9,444 bases of DNA from Ruminococcus sp. CAG:403 (GCA_000437255.1 FR899081.1:51680-61123); one strand, 5' to 3'; positions 1-7,060 are shown, counted from the stretch's first letter. Notes: generated by a model not told the origin, from the sequence alone. Program-made: numbers and translations.

Positions 1-1
1 G

Positions 2-802
2 GCTGGCGCCGATATGGCTGCGGTCAGCATCCATAAAACTGGCGGTTCTCTGACACAAAGTGCAATGTTGCTCTGCCAGGATACCGTCAATCCGGACTAT
101 GTGCGGCAGATTATCAATTTAACGCAAACGACTAGTGCCTCTTACCTCCTAATGGTTTCCTTGGACATCGCACGGCGCAATCTGGCACTAAACGGCAGAG
201 AACTTTATGACAAAGCGGTGCAGTATGTCAACTATGCCAGAGAGGAAATCAACCGAATTGGCGGCTACTATGTCTATGGAGATGAGCTTTGCAACGGAGA
301 TTCCTTCTATGCGTTTGACCGCACCAAGCTTTCCATTCATACCCGAAACACGGGACTTGCCGGAATCGAAGTATATGACCTGCTCCGAGATGAATACGGC
401 ATTCAAATTGAATTCGGTGACATTGGCAATATTCTTGCCATCGTCACAGCTGGCGACCGTGCATTGGAAATTGAACGCTTGATTTCTGCACTTTCTGAAA
501 TCAAACGGCTGTATGGCGGAGATCCAACCGGCATGCTCAACAGTGAATACATTCCGCCGGAGGTCATTCTGCCACCACAGCAAGCGTTTTATGCCAATAA
601 AAAAGCCGTCCCGCTCCAGCAGAGCATTGGAGAAATCTGTAGCGAGTTTGTCATGTGCTATCCGCCGGGCATTCCCATTCTGGCTCCCGGCGAACGGATT
701 ACAACAGACATTGTGGATTATATCTGCTACGCCAAGGAAAAGGGCTGCTTCTTAACAGGACCACAGGATATGGACATTACAAAGTTAAACATCGTTCAGT
801 GA
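2..802 (+). CDS. speA: Arginine decarboxylase, biosynthetic, fold-type I PLP enzyme (5'-truncated by window edge)
   Basis: The C-terminal 266 residues of an Orn/Lys/Arg decarboxylase. The frame is already open at base 2, so the true start lies upstream and the ATG at 14 is internal. The first visible residues hold the PLP-binding motif S-x-H-K (Lys codon 35-37) followed by T-G-G-S-L-T-Q-S-A. The C-terminal half carries the family's Y-P-P-G-I-P-I-L-A-P-G-E sequence near 658-693. Bacillus-type SpeA is about 490 residues, so roughly the N-terminal 45% is missing here. The enzyme decarboxylates arginine to agmatine, a precursor of putrescine. Substrate choice among Arg, Lys and Orn cannot be read from this fragment. 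Arginine is inferred from similarity to the Bacillus SpeA class and from the spermidine genes downstream. About 110 bases separate it from the next gene, without a clear terminator. Confidence 0.88.
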   Translation, partial: AGADMAAVSIHKTGGSLTQSAMLLCQDTVNPDYVRQIINLTQTTSASYLLMVSLDIARRNLALNGRELYDKAVQYVNYAREEINRIGGYYVYGDELCNGDSFYAFDRTKLSIHTRNTGLAGIEVYDLLRDEYGIQIEFGDIGNILAIVTAGDRALEIERLISALSEIKRLYGGDPTGMLNSEYIPPEVILPPQQAFYANKKAVPLQQSIGEICSEFVMCYPPGIPILAPGERITTDIVDYICYAKEKGCFLTGPQDMDITKLNIVQ

Positions 803-876
803 CCACTTTGAAAATCAGATTGATTGTGACCATGCAAAGAGAGAAGCAGCCGACAAAACGCTTCTGCATGCATACA

Positions 877-882
877 TATAAT
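877..882 (+). promoter_or_regulatory. Possible -10 box upstream of the Nim-like gene
   Basis: A perfect TATAAT lies 33 bases before the start codon at 915, in the 112-base gap after speA. No convincing -35 box stands 16-18 bases upstream (the sequence there is near CAAAAC) and there is no extended TG. It may be a weak or activator-dependent promoter that starts a sub-operon, or chance in an AT-rich stretch. Confidence 0.3.
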
Positions 883-914
883 ACAATGATGAGAGGATAA
901 GGAGGTACTTTGTC

Positions 915-1391
915 ATGTTCCGGACGATGAAAAGATACAAACAGCAGATGGAGCCATCCGACTGCATTGAACTTTTAAAACAGGAGCCACGAGGCGTACT
1001 GTCTATGATCGGCGATGATGGTTATCCTTACGGCATTCCAATGAATCACTGGTACTGTGAAGCAGATGGAAATCTTTACTTTCACGGCGCAAAAACCGGA
1101 CATAAGATCGACGCCATTACAGCCTGCGAGAAGGTTTCCTACTGCGTACATGATGAAGGCTACCGGGAACCCGGCGAATGGCCATTACACATCAAGAGCG
1201 TGGTCGTATTCGGCAGAATGCAGCCAGTAACAGATCCGGAAAAAGTGCTGGAAATCTGCACGAATCTTTGTCGCAAGTTTACGGAGGACACCGCTTATCT
1301 GGAACATGAACTGCGTCATTCCGGACCGAATGTGCTCTGCCTGGTTCTGAAGCCGGAGCACATCACCGGAAAAAAGGTCAAAGAATCCTAG
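915..1391 (+). CDS. Pyridoxamine 5'-phosphate oxidase-like flavoprotein, NimA-related
   Basis: A 158-residue protein of the split-barrel, FMN-binding PNPOx-like superfamily, in the subgroup that includes the 5-nitroimidazole reductases (Nim). Visible marks are an N-terminal helix (E-C-I-x-L-L type) followed by G-V-L-S-M-I-G-D-D-G-Y-P-Y-G-I-P-M, then L-Y-F-H-G-A-K-T-G-H-K, the usual flavin-contacting strand and loop, and a central S-V-V-V-F-G-R strand. The length is normal for the family. The ATG is supported by GGAGGT at 901-906, eight bases upstream. Such proteins are cytoplasmic homodimers that reduce small electrophiles, but their natural substrate is usually unknown, and drug resistance should not be assumed from the family name. 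It lies between speA and speE, so it may be co-transcribed with polyamine genes. No direct role in polyamine synthesis is known for the family. Confidence 0.85.
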   Translation: MFRTMKRYKQQMEPSDCIELLKQEPRGVLSMIGDDGYPYGIPMNHWYCEADGNLYFHGAKTGHKIDAITACEKVSYCVHDEGYREPGEWPLHIKSVVVFGRMQPVTDPEKVLEICTNLCRKFTEDTAYLEHELRHSGPNVLCLVLKPEHITGKKVKES

Positions 1392-1455
1392 CACCGATTC
1401 CCATTGCGGGCATGTCCTTTCTAGGGACTAGTTTAAAGAAAAAAGGAGTTTGCTT

Positions 1456-2319
1456 ATGGATATCTGGTATACCGAAAATCATACAGACAACGTCCGGCTT
1501 TCCTTTCGGATTGACCGCCAGCTTGCCAGTGTGCAGAGCGATTTTCAGCGCATTGACATTTTTGAATCGGTCGAGTTCGGACGTATTATGACACTGGATG
1601 GTCTGCTGATGCTGACCGAAAAGGATGAATATGTCTATCACGAAATGATTACACACATTCCAATGGCAACCAATCCAGGCATTCGAAACGTCCTGGTTAT
1701 CGGCGCAGGAGACGGCGGTACGGTGCGAGAGCTTTGCCGCTACCCCACCATTGAACACATTGACATGGTAGAAATTGATGAGATGGTGGTGGAACTTTCC
1801 AAGAAATATCTGCCATTTACTGCATGCAGCTTAGAAGATCCCCGTGTCAACATTCATATTCAGGATGGACTCCGGTTTGTACGTCGAGTCGATCGATTGT
1901 ATGACTTGATTATTGTCGACTCCACTGATCCATTTGGGGTGGGAGAAGGCTTATTTACAAAAGAATTTTACGGGAACTGCTTCCGTGCCCTGCAAGAGGA
2001 TGGTATTCTGGTCAATCAGCATGAAAGTACCTTCTATACTGCCTATGCCAATTCCATGAAACGGGCACACAGCAGAATCAAGCAGTTCTTCCCCATTGCG
2101 CTGGTCTATCAGGCGCACATTCCAACCTATCCATCTGGGCACTGGCTGTTTGGATTTGCTTCCAAAAAATATGATCCCAGACAGGATTTGCAGGCGGATT
2201 GGTGGAATAGCCTGGGCATGAAAACCCGATATTACAACACCATTCTGCATCAAGGCTGTTTTGCAATTCCCAACAATGTGCGGGATGCACTGCGGGAATC
2301 CGAAGCAGACAAGCGATAA
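1456..2319 (+). CDS. speE: Spermidine synthase (polyamine aminopropyltransferase)
   Basis: A 287-residue class I methyltransferase-fold enzyme that transfers an aminopropyl group from decarboxylated SAM to putrescine. The order of motifs is typical: an N-terminal beta domain with D-E-Y-V-Y-H-E (about 57-63), the nucleotide-binding G-A-G-D-G-G-T (83-89), E106 in V-E-I-D, Q-D-G (136-138), the catalytic D-S-T-D-P (155-159), N-Q-H-E-S (187-191) and I-P-T-Y-P-S-G-H-W near the C-terminus. The loop after D-S-T-D-P reads F-G-V-G-E-G-L-F, with Val where many homologues have Pro. An in-frame TTG at 1450 is possible, but AAAGGAG at 1442-1448 is spaced seven bases from the ATG at 1456, so that start is chosen. 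The stop is part of the next gene's ribosome site, which indicates an operon. Its cosubstrate needs SAM decarboxylase (SpeD), which is not in the window. Confidence 0.93.
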   Translation: MDIWYTENHTDNVRLSFRIDRQLASVQSDFQRIDIFESVEFGRIMTLDGLLMLTEKDEYVYHEMITHIPMATNPGIRNVLVIGAGDGGTVRELCRYPTIEHIDMVEIDEMVVELSKKYLPFTACSLEDPRVNIHIQDGLRFVRRVDRLYDLIIVDSTDPFGVGEGLFTKEFYGNCFRALQEDGILVNQHESTFYTAYANSMKRAHSRIKQFFPIALVYQAHIPTYPSGHWLFGFASKKYDPRQDLQADWWNSLGMKTRYYNTILHQGCFAIPNNVRDALRESEADKR

Positions 2320-2328
2320 GGAGCAGAC

Positions 2329-3204
2329 ATGGGATTATTGGACTTATTGAATCGGAAAGAGGATGGCGTCAAAGCATTCGAAAAGATTGAAAAAACGGAT
2401 TCCGCACTGCATACCGCAAAAGAACTCCGCAGTGAGATTCTGCAAAAGACAGCGATTCCCTGCATGAAATTACAGCTGACGGATCTTGAACCGGGTCTGT
2501 TCGACAGCAAAGTTGGCGGCATTGGCTATGTGCCACATGGTACAAAGATTCCGGAGGACAGCAAGGGGACACAGCTGCGGCTCCTGGCACAGATCAATTG
2601 TGCAGAGATCACGCTAGAACATTTTCCGCATCAGGGACTGCTGCAATTCTGGATCTTGAATGACGATGTCAGCGGACTGAATTTCGATGACAACACCTTG
2701 CAGGACACCTTTCGGGTACTTTATTACAAGGAGCCAGATAGAACTGTAACGGAAGAAGAAGTCCGCAGAAAAGTACAGAGGTTTTCTTCTGAGGAGAAAG
2801 ATGATTTTCCAGTGATTGGCTGCTATGGACTGGCATTCTCCGCAGAAATGGATCCCCTCTCTTCCAGCGATTATCGATTTGAAGACCGTATCAAGGAACT
2901 GGTATGGCAGGATTATCCAGAGGAGGCAGAAAGCCTGCTGGAAAATATAGACGACTTTATGGACGAGGATGGAGAAGACTGGGGCGGCGGTCATAAGATC
3001 GGCGGCTATCCGGGCTTTACCCAATGGGATCCCAGAGGCAATGGAGACACGCATGACGTCCTGCTGTTTCAACTGGACAGTGACATGGGAACCAACTGGA
3101 ACATTTTATGGGGAGACTGCGGGATCTGCAACTTCTTCATCAATCGGAAAAAGCTGAAAAACTGCGATTTCAGTGATGTGATTTATAACTGGGATTGCTG
3201 CTAA
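2329..3204 (+). CDS. DUF1963 (YwqG-like) protein of unknown function
   Basis: A 291-residue soluble, acidic protein of the DUF1963/YwqG family. The C-terminal third carries the family signature: H-K-I-G-G-Y-P-G-F-T-Q-W-D-P-R, then L-L-F-Q-L-D-S-D, W-G-D-C-G-I-C-N-F-F-I and an ending Y-N-W-D-C. The middle has L-L-A-Q-I-N-C-A-E and G-L-L-Q-F-W-I, also typical. It is somewhat longer than Bacillus YwqG (about 260), with an extra N-terminal helix of about 40 charged residues. There is no signal peptide or membrane segment. The ribosome site TAAGGAG (2317-2323) overlaps the speE stop codon, so the gene is almost certainly co-transcribed and perhaps coupled with speE. The biochemical role of the family is not known to me. 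Its place between speE and CASDH, where related clusters as I recall them carry agmatinase, is odd, but the protein shows no agmatinase metal motifs. Confidence 0.85.
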   Translation: MGLLDLLNRKEDGVKAFEKIEKTDSALHTAKELRSEILQKTAIPCMKLQLTDLEPGLFDSKVGGIGYVPHGTKIPEDSKGTQLRLLAQINCAEITLEHFPHQGLLQFWILNDDVSGLNFDDNTLQDTFRVLYYKEPDRTVTEEEVRRKVQRFSSEEKDDFPVIGCYGLAFSAEMDPLSSSDYRFEDRIKELVWQDYPEEAESLLENIDDFMDEDGEDWGGGHKIGGYPGFTQWDPRGNGDTHDVLLFQLDSDMGTNWNILWGDCGICNFFINRKKLKNCDFSDVIYNWDCC

Positions 3205-3240
3205 TAAACAATGATTTGATTTTTTGGAGGTATATGAGTC

Positions 3241-4443
3241 ATGGGAAAAGCGTTAATTATTGGTGCCGGCGGTGTAGCTGGCGTTGTCATTCACAAGTGC
3301 TGTCAGAACAGCGAAGTTTTCACAGAAATTTGTATTGCAAGCCGCACCAAGTCCAAGTGTGATCGATTCAGGGAAGAACTCCAGAATAAAACATCCACCA
3401 AGATTACAACCGCACAGGTAGATGCCAATGATGTGGATCAGCTGATTGCCCTGATCGAACAGGAAAAGCCGGATATTGTGATCAATGTGGCACTTCCCTA
3501 TCAGGATTTGACTATCATGGATGCCTGCTTAGCCACTAAGACGGACTATGTTGATACGGCAAACTATGAACCGGAAGATACCGCAAAATTTGAATACAAG
3601 TGGCAGTGGGCTTACCGGGAACGGTTCGAAAAGGCTGGCATCACCGCACTGCTGGGCAGCGGATTTGATCCGGGCGTTACCGGTGTCTTCTGCGCTTATG
3701 CACAAAAACACTATTTTGACGAAATTCACTATATTGATATTCTGGACTGCAACGGCGGCGACCATGGCTATCCGTTTGCTACCAATTTCAATCCGGAAAT
3801 TAACATCCGGGAAGTTTCCGCAAAGGGCAGCTACATTGAAGACGGCAAGTGGGTAGAAACAGAGCCCATGGAAATCAAACGGGAATACAACTTCGATGAA
3901 GTGGGCGAAAAGGATATGTACCTGCTGCACCATGAAGAACTGGAATCCCTGGCACTGAACATCAAGGGCATCAAGCGCATTCGTTTCTTTATGACCTTTG
4001 GACAGAGTTATCTGACTCATCTGAAATGCCTGGAAAACGTAGGAATGACTTCCATTGAACCCATCCTGTTCGAAGGCAAGGAAATTGTACCGCTTCAGTT
4101 CCTGAAGGCTGTTCTGCCGGATCCGGCTTCCCTGGGCCCTCGTACCGTAGGAAAAACCAACATTGGCTGCATTTGTCAGGGTGTCAAGGATGGCAAGCCG
4201 GTAAGCTACTATGTTTACAATGTCTGTGATCATCAGGAATGTTACAAGGAAGTCGGCTCTCAAGCTGTTTCCTATACCACCGGTGTTCCGGCAATGATCG
4301 GCGCAATGCTGGTAATGACTGGAAAATGGAAGAAACCTGGCGTTTACAACGTAGAAGAATTTGATCCAGATCCGTTCATGGATGCATTGAACAAGTGGGG
4401 GCTGCCTTGGAAAGAAAACTTTGATCCGGTATTAGTAGATTAA
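3241..4443 (+). CDS. Carboxy(nor)spermidine synthase / dehydrogenase (CASDH/CANSDH), saccharopine dehydrogenase family
   Basis: A 400-residue cytoplasmic NAD(P)H enzyme that condenses L-aspartate beta-semialdehyde with putrescine (or diaminopropane) and reduces the Schiff base to carboxyspermidine (or carboxynorspermidine). The N-terminal Rossmann motif G-A-G-G-V-A (8-13) is followed by a basic segment (A-S-R-T-K-S-K) that suits NADP binding. Then come D-I-V-I-N-V-A-L-P-Y and Y-V-D-T-A-N-Y-E-P, and the strongly conserved G-S-G-F-D-P-G-V-T-G before the substrate domain, which has D-C-N-G-G-D-H-G. Length and order match the CASDH family rather than lysine-pathway saccharopine dehydrogenase. GGAGG at 3226-3230 supports the ATG; the nearby ATG at 3234 is out of frame. 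Only 36 bases without a terminator separate it from DUF1963. nspC downstream completes the route. Putrescine as the amine is inferred. Confidence 0.93.
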   Translation: MGKALIIGAGGVAGVVIHKCCQNSEVFTEICIASRTKSKCDRFREELQNKTSTKITTAQVDANDVDQLIALIEQEKPDIVINVALPYQDLTIMDACLATKTDYVDTANYEPEDTAKFEYKWQWAYRERFEKAGITALLGSGFDPGVTGVFCAYAQKHYFDEIHYIDILDCNGGDHGYPFATNFNPEINIREVSAKGSYIEDGKWVETEPMEIKREYNFDEVGEKDMYLLHHEELESLALNIKGIKRIRFFMTFGQSYLTHLKCLENVGMTSIEPILFEGKEIVPLQFLKAVLPDPASLGPRTVGKTNIGCICQGVKDGKPVSYYVYNVCDHQECYKEVGSQAVSYTTGVPAMIGAMLVMTGKWKKPGVYNVEEFDPDPFMDALNKWGLPWKENFDPVLVD

Positions 4444-4466
4444 ATCAAACCAATCTGTATGAAACA

Positions 4467-4504
4467 AAAGAAGCGTTCCGCACTGGGCAGAACGCTTCTT
4501 TCCT
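4467..4504 (+). terminator. Hairpin terminator or attenuator between CASDH and nspC
   Basis: The arms AAAGAAGCGTTC (4467-4478) and GAACGCTTCTTT (4490-4501) form a perfect 12-bp stem around an 11-base loop. The T-rich part lies inside the 3' arm and is followed by CCTG, so the U-tract is short. It starts 23 bases after the CASDH stop. Read-through is likely, because the next gene is the pathway partner and I see no good promoter before it. A partial attenuator or an mRNA-stabilising hairpin fits as well as a full terminator. Confidence 0.6.
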
Positions 4505-4538
4505 GTAAACCCTCTTATATTTGAAAAGGAGTTTTTTC

Positions 4539-5690
4539 ATGGACTTTGAATCTTTATTTGATCTTCCCATTGATGATCTACACACCCCGTGCTATCTTAC
4601 CGATGCACGGCTGCTGCAAAAAAATACGGCATTACTGAAACAGATTCAGCAGGAAACCGGATGTAAAATCTTGCTGGCACAGAAAGCATTTTCCATGTTT
4701 GCTGCTTACCCTTTGATTCGGGACGACCTTGCCGGAACCACTGCCAGTGGACTATATGAGGCAAAACTGGGACGGGAAGCCTTCGGCAAGGAAGTACATG
4801 TGTTCTCCCCTGCCTATACCCAAGAAGACTTCACACAACTGCTGACGCTGTGCGACCACATTGTGTTCAATTCATTTGGACAGTGGAAAAAGTATCGGGA
4901 ACAGGTACAGCACGCTCCACGGAATATCTCCTGCGGCATGCGCATCAACCCCGGCTATGCCGAAGTAGAAACCGATCTGTATAACCCCTGCATTCCCGGC
5001 TCCCGCATGGGAGTACCGCTGGAACAAATGGAGGAGGACGGTTTTGACGGACTGGACGGAATTCACTTCCACACCATGTGCGAACAAAACTCCGATGTAC
5101 TGGAGCGTACCCTCGATTACATGCTGCCTCGATTTGATAAATGGCTCAAACGATGCAAATGGGTAAACTTCGGCGGCGGTCACCACATTACTCGACCAGA
5201 TTATGACGTAGAGCGCCTGATTCGCTGTATCCGGCGTGTCCAGGAAGCATACGGCGTACAGGTATACCTGGAACCAGGAGAAGCAGTTGCGCTGAATGCC
5301 GGTTATCTGGTGGCAACGGTCTTGGATATCGTACACAACGGCATGGACATTGCCATTCTGGATGCATCAGCAGCCTGCCACATGCCGGATGTTCTGGAAA
5401 TGCCGTACCGCCCACATATTCTATATAGCGGAACCGCCGGCGAAAAGGCACATACGTACCGGCTTGCCGGAAACACCTGCCTTGCCGGAGATGTCATTGG
5501 GGATTACTCCTTCGACCATCCGCTGCAAGCCGGAGACAAGCTGGTTTTCTGCGATATGGCAATTTACTCCATGGTGAAAAATAATACCTTCAACGGCATG
5601 CCGCTGCCGGATCTCGCATTGTATCAGGATGGGAACATAACATGCGTCAAACGATTCGGCTATGAAGACTTCCGGGAGCGGCTTTCCTGA
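4539..5690 (+). CDS. nspC: Carboxy(nor)spermidine decarboxylase (CASDC/CANSDC)
   Basis: A 383-residue fold-type III (alanine-racemase-like) PLP decarboxylase, the last step of the CASDH route, which turns carboxyspermidine into spermidine (or carboxynorspermidine into norspermidine). The N-terminal H-T-P-C-Y-L is the family's opening. Lys49 in L-L-A-Q-K-A is the expected PLP lysine. Then come G-M-R-I-N-P-G-Y, the H-F-H-T-M-C-E substrate-side motif, the PLP phosphate-binding G-G-G-H-H (212-216), E-P-G-E (245-248) and the C-terminal active-site C-L-A-G-D (Cys314, Asp318) given by the partner subunit. All key residues are present. An in-frame TTG at 4521 would swallow the ribosome site, so the ATG at 4539 with AAAAGGAG at 4524-4531 is chosen. 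The last base of its TGA is the first base of the next gene's ATG. Confidence 0.93.
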   Translation: MDFESLFDLPIDDLHTPCYLTDARLLQKNTALLKQIQQETGCKILLAQKAFSMFAAYPLIRDDLAGTTASGLYEAKLGREAFGKEVHVFSPAYTQEDFTQLLTLCDHIVFNSFGQWKKYREQVQHAPRNISCGMRINPGYAEVETDLYNPCIPGSRMGVPLEQMEEDGFDGLDGIHFHTMCEQNSDVLERTLDYMLPRFDKWLKRCKWVNFGGGHHITRPDYDVERLIRCIRRVQEAYGVQVYLEPGEAVALNAGYLVATVLDIVHNGMDIAILDASAACHMPDVLEMPYRPHILYSGTAGEKAHTYRLAGNTCLAGDVIGDYSFDHPLQAGDKLVFCDMAIYSMVKNNTFNGMPLPDLALYQDGNITCVKRFGYEDFRERLS

Positions 5691-6589
5691 TGGCAGGCTG
5701 TACCCTTTGCCCAAGACGTTGCGGCGTGATTCGCACCCAGGCGCGTGGATTCTGCGGCGCACCGGATACCATCTATCTGGCACGTGCTGCGCGGCACGAC
5801 TGGGAGGAACCCTGTATCAGCGGAACCAATGGATCCGGTGCCCTATTTTTTTCTGGATGCAGCCTGCGCTGCTGCTATTGCCAGAATGCCGTCATCAGCC
5901 ACCAGATGCACGGCACACCCGTAACCGTTTCACAGCTTCGCAGCTGCATGCTGCATCTGGAACAGGAAGGGGTTCACAACTTAAATCTGGTCACCGGAAC
6001 ACAGTATGTCCCACAAATTCTGGAAGCACTGGATCCTATCAAGTCCCGTCTTTCCATTCCGGTTATCTGGAACACCAGCGGCTATGAAACTTTGGAAACA
6101 CTTGCCCTGCTAGATGGCTATATTGACATTTATCTGCCGGACTTCAAATATATTCAACCCGAGACGGCAAAGCGGCTCTCCATGGCAGCAGATTATCCGA
6201 CGGTAGCGAAAGCTGCCATTCTGGAAATGATCCGGCAAACTGGGCCGCTGCAATGGAACGGAACTCTGTTGCAGCGAGGGACTATCATTCGGCATCTCGT
6301 TTTACCGGGACACCGCAAGGAATCCATGGCCATACTGGACTGGCTGGCCGCTCACACGCAAGCAGACCACCGTCTTGTCAGTATCATGGGGCAGTACACC
6401 CCCATGCCGGGTGCTGCCTTGCCGGAGCATGCCCTTTCCCGTACCATTACCACCATGGAATATGACAGTGTCGTGCAGCATGCCGCCGAATTGGATCTGC
6501 AAGGATATTGCCAGGAGCGCAGTGCCGCTGGTCTGCAATTCATTCCAGACTTTTCAGAAAATCCGGTTTCCTTCTTGGATTTTGCATAA
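5690..6589 (+). CDS. Radical SAM protein, PflX-like (COG1313-type), homologue of pyruvate formate-lyase activating enzyme
   Basis: A 299-residue radical SAM protein. The SAM/4Fe-4S motif CxxxCxxC is seen at Cys57, Cys61 and Cys64 in S-G-C-S-L-R-C-C-Y-C-Q-N. An N-terminal cysteine set (C4, C7, C11, C22 in C-T-L-C-P-R-R-C and G-F-C-G-A) marks the PflX subgroup and may hold another metal centre. Further motifs are N-L-V-T-G-T-Q-Y, P-V-I-W-N-T-S-G-Y-E, D-I-Y-L-P-D-F-K-Y and the C-terminal L-V-L-P-G-H and M-G-Q-Y-T-P, all normal for the family. The length is normal. The substrate of PflX proteins is not known to me; a glycyl-radical activating role should not be assumed. The start ATG shares its A with the nspC stop (TGATG) and has only a weak GGGAG near 5673, so translation is probably coupled to nspC. 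Confidence 0.88.
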   Translation: MAGCTLCPRRCGVIRTQARGFCGAPDTIYLARAARHDWEEPCISGTNGSGALFFSGCSLRCCYCQNAVISHQMHGTPVTVSQLRSCMLHLEQEGVHNLNLVTGTQYVPQILEALDPIKSRLSIPVIWNTSGYETLETLALLDGYIDIYLPDFKYIQPETAKRLSMAADYPTVAKAAILEMIRQTGPLQWNGTLLQRGTIIRHLVLPGHRKESMAILDWLAAHTQADHRLVSIMGQYTPMPGAALPEHALSRTITTMEYDSVVQHAAELDLQGYCQERSAAGLQFIPDFSENPVSFLDFA

Positions 6590-6616
6590 TTTGCAAAAAT
6601 ATTTGATAAATAGCCC

Positions 6617-6645
6617 TTGCTTTTTTGGAAGAAATGCGGTATAAT
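6617..6645 (+). promoter_or_regulatory. Sigma-A-type promoter for the DUF1292 gene
   Basis: TTGCTT (6617-6622), a 17-base spacer and a perfect TATAAT (6640-6645) form a good vegetative promoter. Transcription should begin near 6652, giving a leader of about 94 bases before the ATG at 6746. It separates the DUF1292 gene from the radical SAM gene that ends at 6589. Confidence 0.75.
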
Positions 6646-6669
6646 ACGAAAAGAAGCTTGCACGCTTTT

Positions 6670-6683
6670 CGGAATCTGTTCCG
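6670..6683 (+). other. Small hairpin in the DUF1292 5' leader
   Basis: The arms CGGAA and TTCCG form a 5-bp stem around TCTG, about 18 bases after the predicted transcript start. TTTT before it and AAAA shortly after could lengthen the stem with a two-base bulge. It has no T-tract, so it is not a terminator, and it matches no riboswitch I recognise. It could affect leader stability, or be chance. Confidence 0.3.
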
Positions 6684-6745
6684 GCAAAATGCAGAACGAT
6701 TCCAGCCACCAGAAAAAAGCCAACCGGCAGATTGGAGTTTGAAAC

Positions 6746-7060
6746 ATGAGCGACGAATTAGAATTTGGATTGGATTTGTACACGCTGGAAGATGAAGACG
6801 GCGTAGAATCCACCTTTGAAAAAATTGATGAACTGGAATATGAGGGCAATCGTTACGTTGCTTTGATTCCTTACTATGAATCAGAAGAAGATGCACTGGA
6901 AGATGACGGCGAGTTCATCGTACTGATGGAATCCGAAGAGGATGGTGAAACATTCTTTGTCACCGTGGATTCCGAAGAAGATTACGACAAAATCGGCAGC
7001 ATGTTTGCAGAACGTATTCAGGATTTGTTTGATTTTGACGAAGACGCAGAAGAAGAATAA
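6746..7060 (+). CDS. DUF1292 family small acidic protein (YrzB-like)
   Basis: A 104-residue, strongly acidic protein, with Asp and Glu making up a large share of residues and a D-E-D-A-E-E-E tail. It contains the DUF1292 pattern: an opening strand (L-Y-T-L-E-D-E-D-G), then F-E-K-I-D-E-L-E-Y-E-G-N-R-Y-V-A-L-I-P-Y, E-F-I-V-L-M and a strand with F-F-V-T-V-D-S-E-E-D-Y-D-K-I. No signal peptide or membrane helix is seen, so it is cytoplasmic. TGGAG at 6733-6737 lies eight bases before the ATG. The family is widespread in Firmicutes, often beside alaS or ruvX-type genes, but its function is not known to me. Here it appears to be a single-gene transcript with its own promoter. No clear intrinsic terminator is seen between it and the promoter of the RNA gene that follows. 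Confidence 0.87.
   Translation: MSDELEFGLDLYTLEDEDGVESTFEKIDELEYEGNRYVALIPYYESEEDALEDDGEFIVLMESEEDGETFFVTVDSEEDYDKIGSMFAERIQDLFDFDEDAEEE

Noticed and set aside
842..865. Stem AGAAGC/GCTTCT in the gap after speA as a terminator
   Set aside because: Only 6 bp with a 12-base loop and no T-tract after it.
1406..1455. GTCC...GGAC small hairpin before speE as a terminator or operator
   Set aside because: Only a 4-bp stem, with no T-tract; no clear promoter or regulator site was seen in this gap either.
3529..4263. 244-codon antisense open frame inside CASDH
   Set aside because: Fully opposite a strongly conserved enzyme gene, with no ribosome site or recognisable domain; a mirror of the CASDH codon pattern.
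5662..6087. 141-codon + strand open frame across the nspC-radical SAM junction
   Set aside because: It overlaps both conserved genes in another frame, and its product lacks any motif.
6580..6598. 7-bp palindrome TTTTGCA/TGCAAAA around the radical SAM stop codon
   Set aside because: The stem is short and AT-rich, and is followed by ATATTTG rather than a T-tract, so it is not a convincing terminator; an operator role has no support.
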